Positions 57,435 to 64,000 of a stretch of DNA of 64,000 bases are shown here, in pieces (within the stretch, counting starts at the first letter, position 1; every line of letters begins with the position of its first letter). The notes under the pieces were generated by a model that did no database searches, had not been told where the DNA came from, and was given only the letters and a program-made list of their open reading frames with translations. The DNA is from Sphingomonas carotinifaciens. GTDB lineage: Bacteria > Pseudomonadota > Alphaproteobacteria > Sphingomonadales > Sphingomonadaceae. A program made the translations under genes and the position numbers. The DNA lies in contig NZ_WSUT01000005.1 in NCBI RefSeq assembly GCF_009789535.1, forward strand, positions 2,231,501-2,295,500, in the 5' to 3' direction.

Positions 57435-57477
57435 TGCGAACGCCTCGCACTTGCATTGACGCTGCGATAGATTCGCA
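57435..57477 (+). promoter_or_regulatory. Two tandem TGCGA-N5-TCGCA boxes (candidate Fur-type sites)
   Basis: TGCGAACGCCTCGCA (57435-57449) and TGCGATAGATTCGCA (57463-57477) are perfect 5-bp-arm palindromes of 15 bp, 28 bp apart start to start, just upstream of the siderophore receptor. A TTGACG (57456-57461) between them could be the -35 element, so binding would block the promoter. Alphaproteobacterial Fur-type sites are of the TGC-N9-GCA kind (from memory). Confidence 0.6.
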
Positions 57478-57509
57478 ATAGCAGGCCCTCAAAATCTGAG
57501 GGGGACCCT

Positions 57510-59996
57510 ATGACTGCTGTTGCCACGCGTTCATCCGGCGCATTTCTGGCCTTGTCCTGCATCGGTGCGTTCGCGACCGCGCCGGCCGGTGCGGACGAGG
57601 CGAAGACCCCGCCCGCCGGCGCGCCGGACCAGGATCGGCCGGAGATCGTCGTCAACGGTCACCGCGCCAAGCCGGACGCCGATCCCAAGCAGGTCGCCCC
57701 GTTGGTCGATACGCCGCGGTCGGTCATGGTGCTGACATCGGACGTGATCCAGCAGACCGGATCGACGACCCTGCAGGAGGCGCTGCGGACCATTCCCGGC
57801 ATCACGTTCGGCGCGGCCGAGGGCGGCAATCCGATGGGCGACCGCCCGTTCATCCGCGGTTTCGATGCGCAAGGGTCGATCTATCTCGACGGCGTGCGCG
57901 ACATCGGGTCGCAGAGCCGCGAGGTCTTCGCCGTGGACCGGGTGCAACTGGTGCGCGGATCGGATTCGACGTTGGGCGGACGCGGCGGCGCGGGCGGCAC
58001 GATCAACATCGTGTCGAAGCTGCCGCAACTCGGCACCTTCGGGTCCATTTCCGGCAGCTACGGCAATGCCGATTTCAAGCGCATCACCGGCGACATGAAC
58101 GTCAAGCTGGCCGACACGGTCGCCTTCCGCATCCAGGGCCTGTGGCACGATCAGGACTTTGCCGGGCGCGACGCAATCTACAATCGCCGCTGGGGCTTTG
58201 CGCCTTCGCTGACAGTCGGGCTGGGGACGCCGACGCGGCTGACCGCCAGCTACTACCGTCTGGAAACCCACGAACTGCCCGATGGCGGGCTGCCCTATCG
58301 CTACACGCTGGCCAATGCGCCGGGCACCGGCACCATCGTCAGCACGCCCGCACTTGGCCGTTTCACCACGATCGGCGGGCGCACCGGCATAGTCGACCGG
58401 GCGAATTTCTATGGCCTTGTCGACCGCGATTTTCGCGACACCACCACGGATCAGGCGATGGTCCGCATCGAACACGACCTGACCGGCACGGTCACGCTGC
58501 GCAACACCGCACGCTATGCCCATACGACGCAGGCGTTCATCTTCACCCAGCCCGACGACAGCCAGGGCAATGTCTTCGGCACCGCCGCGACCAATCCGAC
58601 CACCGGCGTGGCGGGTGCGCGAGGCGACCGGCTGAACGGCGGCTATGTCTGGCGGCGCAGCAACACGCGCCACAGCGTGGTGGACAGCATCGTCAACCAG
58701 ACCGATCTGTACGGCACGCTGGATACCGGCGGCATCGAGCACAGCTTTGCGATGGGCGCGGAATTCGCCTGGGAGAAGGCCCGCCGGGGCACCTTCGTCC
58801 TCGCCAATGGCAGCACGGTCAGCCCGCGGTGCAACACCACTTCCATCGCGCGCTACAATTGTACCGATCTGTTCGCCCCGACGCCCGGCGATCCGTGGGT
58901 GAACTATGCCAGCGACATCTCGGCGGTCGCCACCCCGATCGTGAAGGGCGCGCCCACGACCGAAACGCAGCAGGATGCGACGACGCAGGCGATATATGCC
59001 TTCGACTCGATCACCCTTGTGCCGCAACTGATCCTGAACCTGGGCGCCCGGTTCGACCGGTTCAAATCGGTGCTGACCCCGCCGGGCGCACTCCAGACCC
59101 GTATCCGTCGCACCGACGAACTGTTCAACTGGCAGGCGGGCCTCGTCTTCAAGCCGACGCCGGAAACGAGCGTTTATGCCAGCTATGCCACGTCCGCCAC
59201 GCCGCCCAACAGCCTGATCGGGGAGGGGCGTGAGGACAATGCGCTGCCCACCAACCTGACCACCGAGGCCAACCGCGCGATCTTTGACGCGCTGGAGCCG
59301 CAAAAGACCAAGTCGTACGAGGTCGGCGCGAAGGCCAGCCTGATGGGCGAGCGGTTGCAACTGGGCATCGCCGCGTTCCAGACCGACATCAGCAACGCGC
59401 GCGTGCTGACCGATGCGAATACGGTCGATTTCATCGGACGCAGCCGGGTGCGTGGCATCGAGCTTTCGGTGTCGGGCATGATCCTGCCCGGCTGGACGAT
59501 ATTCGGTGGCTACAGCCATCTCGACCCGAAGATCCTCGACGGCGGTTTCACCGCGCTGACCGCACCGGCCATCGGCGGACGGCCCGCGCAGATCGTCTCC
59601 GTGCCCTCCGTCAACACCGGCCGACAGATGCCGCAGACGGTGCGGAACAGTGTCTCGGCCAGCACCAATGTCGAACTGTTTGGCCGCTTCAGCATCGGCG
59701 GCACCGCCATCTACATGGATCGCATGTATGGCGGCTATCAGGACAATCGCAGCGCGGTGCAGACGGCGGCCGGCGTGGTGACCGTCAATCCCGCCACCAA
59801 GGTGCTGCTGCGTGAGATCCCCGGCTATTGGCGCTTCGATGCCCGCGCCGCGCTGAAGCTGACCGACATGATCGAACTGAGCGTCAACGCCCAGAACCTG
59901 ACGGACAAGGCGTATTTCAGCCAGGCCTTCACGACCCACAACGCCAATGTCGCTGCCGGACGCACGGTGTTCGGCACGGTCAACGTCCGCTTCTGA
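57510..59996 (+). CDS. TonB-dependent siderophore receptor
   Basis: An 828-residue catecholate-siderophore-type receptor, outer membrane. It has a signal peptide, EIVVNGHR (TonB-box-like), plug motifs DTPRSVMVLTSDVI, TTLQEALRTIPGITFGAAEGGNPMGDRPFIRGFDAQGSIYLDG and VELVRG-type VQLVRGSDSTLGGRGGAGG, and a barrel ending TVNVRF. This matches the Fiu/PiuA branch. The Shine-Dalgarno GAGGGGGA at 57498-57505 fixes the ATG at 57510. It is followed by Sel1 and piuC genes with 1-bp and 7-bp overlaps, which strongly supports an iron-uptake role. Confidence 0.93.
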   Translation: MTAVATRSSGAFLALSCIGAFATAPAGADEAKTPPAGAPDQDRPEIVVNGHRAKPDADPKQVAPLVDTPRSVMVLTSDVIQQTGSTTLQEALRTIPGITFGAAEGGNPMGDRPFIRGFDAQGSIYLDGVRDIGSQSREVFAVDRVQLVRGSDSTLGGRGGAGGTINIVSKLPQLGTFGSISGSYGNADFKRITGDMNVKLADTVAFRIQGLWHDQDFAGRDAIYNRRWGFAPSLTVGLGTPTRLTASYYRLETHELPDGGLPYRYTLANAPGTGTIVSTPALGRFTTIGGRTGIVDRANFYGLVDRDFRDTTTDQAMVRIEHDLTGTVTLRNTARYAHTTQAFIFTQPDDSQGNVFGTAATNPTTGVAGARGDRLNGGYVWRRSNTRHSVVDSIVNQTDLYGTLDTGGIEHSFAMGAEFAWEKARRGTFVLANGSTVSPRCNTTSIARYNCTDLFAPTPGDPWVNYASDISAVATPIVKGAPTTETQQDATTQAIYAFDSITLVPQLILNLGARFDRFKSVLTPPGALQTRIRRTDELFNWQAGLVFKPTPETSVYASYATSATPPNSLIGEGREDNALPTNLTTEANRAIFDALEPQKTKSYEVGAKASLMGERLQLGIAAFQTDISNARVLTDANTVDFIGRSRVRGIELSVSGMILPGWTIFGGYSHLDPKILDGGFTALTAPAIGGRPAQIVSVPSVNTGRQMPQTVRNSVSASTNVELFGRFSIGGTAIYMDRMYGGYQDNRSAVQTAAGVVTVNPATKVLLREIPGYWRFDARAALKLTDMIELSVNAQNLTDKAYFSQAFTTHNANVAAGRTVFGTVNVRF

Positions 59997-60733
59997 TGAC
60001 CATTTCCGACCCCGCCGCATTGCCACCCGAGGAACTCGCCGCGCGGCTGGCGACCCCCGGCGCGGCCCGGGCCGCACTGGTCCATGCCGCGGCGCAGGCG
60101 GGGGAGGCGGAGGCGCAACTGGTCTATGGCCAGATGCTCCTCGATGGCACCGAAACGCCGGGTGACCCGCGGGCGGCGCTCGACTGGTTCACCCGCGCCG
60201 CCGCGCAGCATCACCCGATGGCGCTCAACATGGTCGGGCGCTGCTACGAACTGGGCTGGGGCTGCGCGGTCGACGCCGGCCGCGCGGTCGCCTGCTACCG
60301 CATCGCCGCCGGGCAGGGGCTGGCGGAGGCGATGTATAACTATGCCACGCAACTGGCGCTCGGCCACGGCGTCGCGACCGACCGGGCGGAGGCGCTTCGC
60401 TGGCTGGAGCGGGCCGGCGACCTTGGCTATGCGAAGGCGGTGAACTTCATCGGCAGCTTTGCCGAGGATGGCTGGGCGGGGCCGCGCGACATGGCAAAGG
60501 CTGCGCGCTGCTACGCCCGGGCGGCCGAGGGCGGCGATTTCCGCGCCGCCTTCAATCACGCCCGGATGCTCGGTGCCGGGGGGCAGGTCGAGGGCGCACT
60601 GGAATGGCTGGCACGCGCGGTGGCCGGGGGCACGCCCGCCTTTGCCGCACGCGTCATCCGTTGGTGCACCGCCAGCGACATCCCCGCCTTCCGCCGCTAT
60701 GCCGCAACGTTGAGGAAGGGCAGGGCATGTTGA
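59996..60733 (+). CDS. Sel1-like repeat protein
   Basis: A 245-residue protein of four or more Sel1-like (TPR-type) repeats, for example [56 protein letters not shown] and [19 protein letters not shown]. No signal peptide is seen. Sel1 repeats are usually protein-protein adaptors. The ATG overlaps the receptor stop by one base (TGATG) and its end overlaps piuC by 7 bp. Similar receptor-Sel1-PiuC neighbourhoods exist in other Proteobacteria (from memory). Its exact role in iron uptake is unknown. Confidence 0.87.
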   Translation: MTISDPAALPPEELAARLATPGAARAALVHAAAQAGEAEAQLVYGQMLLDGTETPGDPRAALDWFTRAAAQHHPMALNMVGRCYELGWGCAVDAGRAVACYRIAAGQGLAEAMYNYATQLALGHGVATDRAEALRWLERAGDLGYAKAVNFIGSFAEDGWAGPRDMAKAARCYARAAEGGDFRAAFNHARMLGAGGQVEGALEWLARAVAGGTPAFAARVIRWCTASDIPAFRRYAATLRKGRAC

Positions 60734-61410
60734 TCGCGATACCCGATGTGCTGGACGGCGAGGGCGTCGCCCGGCTGCGCGGCTTGATCGATGGCGCCGA
60801 ATGGGTGGACGGCAACGCTACCTCCGGCCCGCAATCCGCGCTGGCCAAGCGCAATGCGCAATTGCCCGAAGGCTCGCCCGCCGCGCGCGAGGCGGGGGGC
60901 ATGGTGCTCGACGCGCTGGCCCGGTCGCCGCTGTTCATCGCCGCCGCATTGCCGCTCAAGGTCTTCCCGCCGCTGTTCAACCGCTATGCAGGGGGCGACG
61001 CCTTCGGCCTGCATGTCGACAACGCCATCCGCATCCAGCGCGGCAGCGATTTTCGCATCCGCTCCGACCTGTCCGCCACGCTCTTCCTGTCCGATCCGGA
61101 CAGCTATGACGGCGGCGAACTCGTTATCGAGGAACAGTTCGGCGAACAGCGGGTCAAGCTGCCTGCCGGGCACATGGTCGTCTATCCCGCCTCCAGCCTG
61201 CACCGGGTGACGCCGGTGACGCGGGGCACGCGTGTCGCATCCTTTTTCTGGATCCAGTCGATGGTGCGCGACGACGGCGCCCGCCGCATCCTGTTCGAAC
61301 TCGACCAAAGCGTGCAGGATATCGCCGGCCGCGACGGGCAGGACGATCCCACCACCATCCGCCTGACCGGCGTCTACCACAATCTGCTCCGCCGCTGGGC
61401 GGAGGCCTGA
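60727..61410 (+). CDS. piuC: PiuC-type Fe(II)/2-oxoglutarate-dependent PKHD hydroxylase
   Basis: A 227-residue oxygenase of the PKHD/PiuC family, often paired with Fiu/PiuA receptors; it is thought to modify a siderophore or its breakdown products. The iron triad is visible: His96 and Asp98 in FGLHVDNA and His159 in SSLHRVTPV, with a nearby Arg for 2-oxoglutarate. [21 protein letters not shown] is characteristic. The start overlaps the Sel1 gene by 7 bp. The stop is 3 bp from the convergent efflux gene's stop. Confidence 0.93.
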   Translation: MLIAIPDVLDGEGVARLRGLIDGAEWVDGNATSGPQSALAKRNAQLPEGSPAAREAGGMVLDALARSPLFIAAALPLKVFPPLFNRYAGGDAFGLHVDNAIRIQRGSDFRIRSDLSATLFLSDPDSYDGGELVIEEQFGEQRVKLPAGHMVVYPASSLHRVTPVTRGTRVASFFWIQSMVRDDGARRILFELDQSVQDIAGRDGQDDPTTIRLTGVYHNLLRRWAEA

Positions 61411-61413
61411 ACC

Positions 61414-62853
61414 TCAGGACGCCGGTGCCGGCCCCCAGCCGAGACCCAGCGCCTTTTGCAGCGCGATGAAGTCGCTGGTCATCGCCGCCGTCGCCTGCGC
61501 CAGCGACTGTTCCGCCGACAGCCGCTGCCGCTCGGCATCCAGCGTGTCGATCAGCGTCGCGGTCCCTGCGGCATAGCGCTGCTGCTGGAGCGCGGCGGCG
61601 CGGTCCGCCGACGCCTTGGTTCGCGCCGCACTGGCCACGGTCCGCCTGCGCGCGCCGTAGCGCGACAAGGCATCCTCGGCATCGCGCAGCGCGGTCAGCA
61701 CGGACGCGCGGTACTGCGCCGCCGCCTCGTCGCGCACGCCTTTGGCCTGTTCCACGCGCGCCGCGTTGCGACCGAAGTCCAGGAAGTTCCAGCTTAACCG
61801 TGGCATGCCCAGCGTGAACAGGTTGCCGGTATCGAACACGTCGCCGGGATCGGTGCCGCCAAGCCCCAGCATGCCCATCAGGCTGATCTGCGGAAAGCGC
61901 TGCGCCTCCGCCACGCCGATCCGCGCATTGCTCTGCGCCAGTTGCCGCTCGGCCGCGCGGATGTCGGGCCGGCGCTGGAGCAGGGCGGCGGGATCGCCCA
62001 CCGCGACCTGGGCCGGGGGCAGGGGGACGCGACCCGGTGTCGCCAGCATCGTGTCCAGCGCGCCCGGCGCCTCGCCGACCAGGATCGCCAGCGCGTTCAG
62101 ATAGGCATCGCGCTCCGCGGTCAGCGGCACCAGCGTGGCATCGGTCTGCTCCAGCTGCGTGCGCAGCCGCTCCACCTCCAGCGCAGAGGTGGTGCCCGCG
62201 CCGTAGCGTTCCTGCGTCAGGGCCAGCATCCGCCGCTGGCGCTCCGCCGTCGCCTGTCCCAGTGCCAGCCGCTGCTGCCGGTCGCGCAATGCGACATAGG
62301 CCTGCGCCACCTCCGCGGTCAGCGACACCTGCACGTCCGCCACGCCGGCCTCGGCCCGGCCCAGCGAGGCGCGCGCCGCCTCCACCCCGCGGCGACGCAG
62401 GCCGAACAAGTCGACCTCCCAACTCGCATCGAAGCCGAGATTGTAGAATTGCAGCGACTCGCTGTCGCCGCCGCCACCCTGCGCCCCCGCTTCCGCACCG
62501 CCCAGGTCGATGCCGGGCAGGCGCGCAAAGACGCCCATCGCCTGCGCGTTCGCGCTCGGCAACTGGTTCGCCCGCTCCAGCCGCAGCCCGGCCCGCGCCT
62601 GACGCAGCCGCGCCTCGGCCACCGCGATGTTGGGGTTACCCGCCAGCGCGCGCGCCTCCAGATGGTCGAGCATCGGATCGCCCAAGCCGGTCCACCATGA
62701 CGCCACCACCGGCTGCGCCGCCACCGTTTCGGGCTGCGCACGGACGAATTTGGCGGTCGGCGCCACCGCGCCGGCGCTTTCGGGCCCCTGATAGTTCGGC
62801 CCCACCGTGCAGGCGGAGACGAGGACGAGGGAGGGAAGGATCAGCGTGCGCAT
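61414..62853 (-). CDS. NodT-family outer-membrane efflux lipoprotein
   Basis: A 479-residue TolC/OprM-like outer-membrane channel. The lipobox LVSAC (Cys15) marks a lipoprotein signal peptide, followed by VGPNYQGPE typical of NodT members. Two outer-membrane-efflux repeats are visible, each with long coiled helices. It lies 13 bp behind the DHA2 transporter gene in the same direction, so together with a membrane-fusion protein (not in the window, perhaps upstream) it would form a tripartite drug or solvent pump. Confidence 0.92.
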   Translation of the reverse strand: MRTLILPSLVLVSACTVGPNYQGPESAGAVAPTAKFVRAQPETVAAQPVVASWWTGLGDPMLDHLEARALAGNPNIAVAEARLRQARAGLRLERANQLPSANAQAMGVFARLPGIDLGGAEAGAQGGGGDSESLQFYNLGFDASWEVDLFGLRRRGVEAARASLGRAEAGVADVQVSLTAEVAQAYVALRDRQQRLALGQATAERQRRMLALTQERYGAGTTSALEVERLRTQLEQTDATLVPLTAERDAYLNALAILVGEAPGALDTMLATPGRVPLPPAQVAVGDPAALLQRRPDIRAAERQLAQSNARIGVAEAQRFPQISLMGMLGLGGTDPGDVFDTGNLFTLGMPRLSWNFLDFGRNAARVEQAKGVRDEAAAQYRASVLTALRDAEDALSRYGARRRTVASAARTKASADRAAALQQQRYAAGTATLIDTLDAERQRLSAEQSLAQATAAMTSDFIALQKALGLGWGPAPAS

Positions 62854-62866
62854 CGAACTGCGTTCC

Positions 62867-64000
62867 TCAATGCATGGCGATCGCCTGCCCCTGCGGCAAC
62901 GGCCGGAGGAACAGCACGAGCGGCGTGACGAGCGTGATCCCGATCGCCAGCAGCCAGAAAATGTCGTTGAAGGTCATGACCAGCGCATCGCGCTGGATCT
63001 GGCCGGCCAGCGTGCGGAACGCGCCCTCCTGCCCGAACTGGGCGGTCAGCCCGCCCAGATAATCCTGCACGCGCACCGAATTGGCGTTCAGCGTTTCCTC
63101 GATCCGGCGGCTGTGGAACCACATGCGCTGGTCCTGCACCGTCGAGATCCCCGCCAGCGCGAACGACCCGCCCAGGTTGCGGGCCGCGTTGAACAGTCCG
63201 GCCGCGTCGCCCGCGTCGGACGGCGGGACGGACGAGATCGCCGCCTGGTTCAGGAACAGGAAGCTCAGGATCGTGCCGACGCCGCGCAGCAATTGCGAGT
63301 CGACGAAGTCGCCGCCCGCCGACTGCGCGGTCAGCGTGGTATCGATCCAGCAGCTCGACGCCATGATCAGCAGGCCCGCGCCGACCGCGAACCGGATGTC
63401 GAGGTGCCGGATCATCAGCGGGGTGAACCCCATCAGGATGATGCTGGGAATACCCGACAGCAGCACCACCTTGCCCGATTGCAGCGCGTTGTAATCGGCG
63501 ATCGTCGCCAGGAACTGGGGAATGACGTAGGAGGTGCCGTACAGCACCGCACCCACCAATATGCCCATCACCACCACCGACCCGAACTGCCGGTCCAGTA
63601 CCAGCGACAGCTTGATCACCGGCCGCTTCGCCAGGAACTGCCCGGCCAGCAGCAGCACGAAGCCGAGCGCCGCGATGAGCGACAGGATGATGATCGTCTC
63701 GCTCTCGAACCACTGCTCGCGCTGGCCCTCCTCCAGCACCACGGTCAGCCCGCCCAGCCCCAGGATCAACCCGGCAATGCCCAGCCAGTCGGCGCGGAAC
63801 AGCTCCTCCGGGTGCGCCTTGCGGTGCGGCAGGCCGACCAGCAGCAGCACGATCAGCAGGATGCCGATCGGCAGGTTGATGAAGAAGGCATAATGCCAGG
63901 AGATATTCTCGGTCAGCCAGCCGCCGATCAGCGGCCCGACCAGCGGCCCCAGGATCGCGGTGACGCCGAACAGCGCATTGCCGATCGGCTGTTGCGAGCG
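62867..64000 (-). CDS. DHA2-family MFS drug transporter, N-terminus beyond the window
   Basis: A 377-codon C-terminal portion of an EmrB-type multidrug transporter; the reading frame is open to base 64000 and its start lies outside. The visible part opens with GPLVGPLIGGWLTENISW and FFINLPIGILL, the DHA2 signature after helix 4-6, then about eight more hydrophobic segments and a C-terminal FLRPLPQGQAIAMH. It is 13 bp upstream of the outer-membrane factor gene and probably in the same operon. It exports toxic compounds using the proton gradient. Confidence 0.92.
   Translation of the reverse strand, partial: RSQQPIGNALFGVTAILGPLVGPLIGGWLTENISWHYAFFINLPIGILLIVLLLVGLPHRKAHPEELFRADWLGIAGLILGLGGLTVVLEEGQREQWFESETIIILSLIAALGFVLLLAGQFLAKRPVIKLSLVLDRQFGSVVVMGILVGAVLYGTSYVIPQFLATIADYNALQSGKVVLLSGIPSIILMGFTPLMIRHLDIRFAVGAGLLIMASSCWIDTTLTAQSAGGDFVDSQLLRGVGTILSFLFLNQAAISSVPPSDAGDAAGLFNAARNLGGSFALAGISTVQDQRMWFHSRRIEETLNANSVRVQDYLGGLTAQFGQEGAFRTLAGQIQRDALVMTFNDIFWLLAIGITLVTPLVLFLRPLPQGQAIAMH

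Noticed and set aside
57531..60077. Minus-strand open frame of about 848 codons
   Set aside because: Antisense to the siderophore receptor; composition is that of a shadow frame.

Overview
The window looks like chromosomal DNA of an alphaproteobacterium of the sphingomonad type (Sphingomonas or a close relative). The reasons are the very high G+C content with long spurious antisense frames, four large TonB-dependent receptors (two of them linked to sugar-type genes or a flavin halogenase), a WalW-like deacetylase, an alphaproteobacterial gyrA, and sphingomonad-style interspersed repeats. I found no rRNA, tRNA, CRISPR array, transposase or phage gene. Almost all genes are intact. The clear exception is one glutamine amidotransferase gene broken by a frameshift.

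Layout. (1) 1-10,740, all on the minus strand: one tight run, DUF2934 - glgX - treZ - malQ - treY - alpha/beta hydrolase - pncB - start of a probable 3-methyladenine DNA glycosylase. GlgX debranches glycogen, TreY and TreZ turn maltodextrin ends into trehalose, and MalQ rearranges the leftovers. Several joints are 4-bp ATGA overlaps. (2) 10,862-16,071: a polysaccharide locus with a minus-strand TonB receptor + GH43 pair facing a plus-strand GH5-like secreted glycosidase. (3) 16,682-19,117: a stand-alone TonB receptor. (4) 19,191-23,864, minus: yaaA - SDR - gyrA - DUF952. (5) 24,022-31,454: a periplasmic repeat protein, a repeat-rich spacer, an Lrp-type regulator, a degenerate histidine kinase with a WalW-like deacetylase, a small membrane peptide, and an FNT-channel/AI-2E-exporter-family pair.

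(6) 31,815-36,463: TonB receptor plus tryptophan-halogenase-family enzyme. (7) 36,468-40,294: a glycosyltransferase/UDP-galactopyranose mutase fusion facing a cytoplasmic-looking glycosidase. (8) 40,337-41,778: manganese catalase and a DUF4142 protein. (9) 41,914-54,412: a nearly complete fatty-acid oxidation island. It holds a MerR regulator and acyl-CoA ligase on one strand, and on the other a thiolase, a 3-hydroxyacyl-CoA dehydrogenase/enoyl-CoA hydratase, an acyl-CoA dehydrogenase, the broken amidotransferase, a PHA-granule-type protein, DUF2147, a FadL-type porin, and EtfB/EtfA. (10) 54,516-57,419: a LacI-family regulator and a DUF885 metallopeptidase-like protein. (11) 57,435-61,410: an iron-uptake cassette (siderophore receptor - Sel1 protein - PiuC) preceded by two tandem TGCGA-N5-TCGCA boxes. 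(12) 61,414-64,000, minus: a multidrug efflux pair (DHA2 transporter, cut by the window edge, and a NodT-type outer-membrane factor).

The most unusual items are the glycosyltransferase-mutase fusion, the tandem iron-type boxes, the histidine kinase that has lost its ATP-binding signatures, the frameshifted amidotransferase, the TonB receptor-halogenase pair, and a possible MerR-type operator between the divergent fatty-acid operons. No region stands out as a wholly unknown defence or mobile system.
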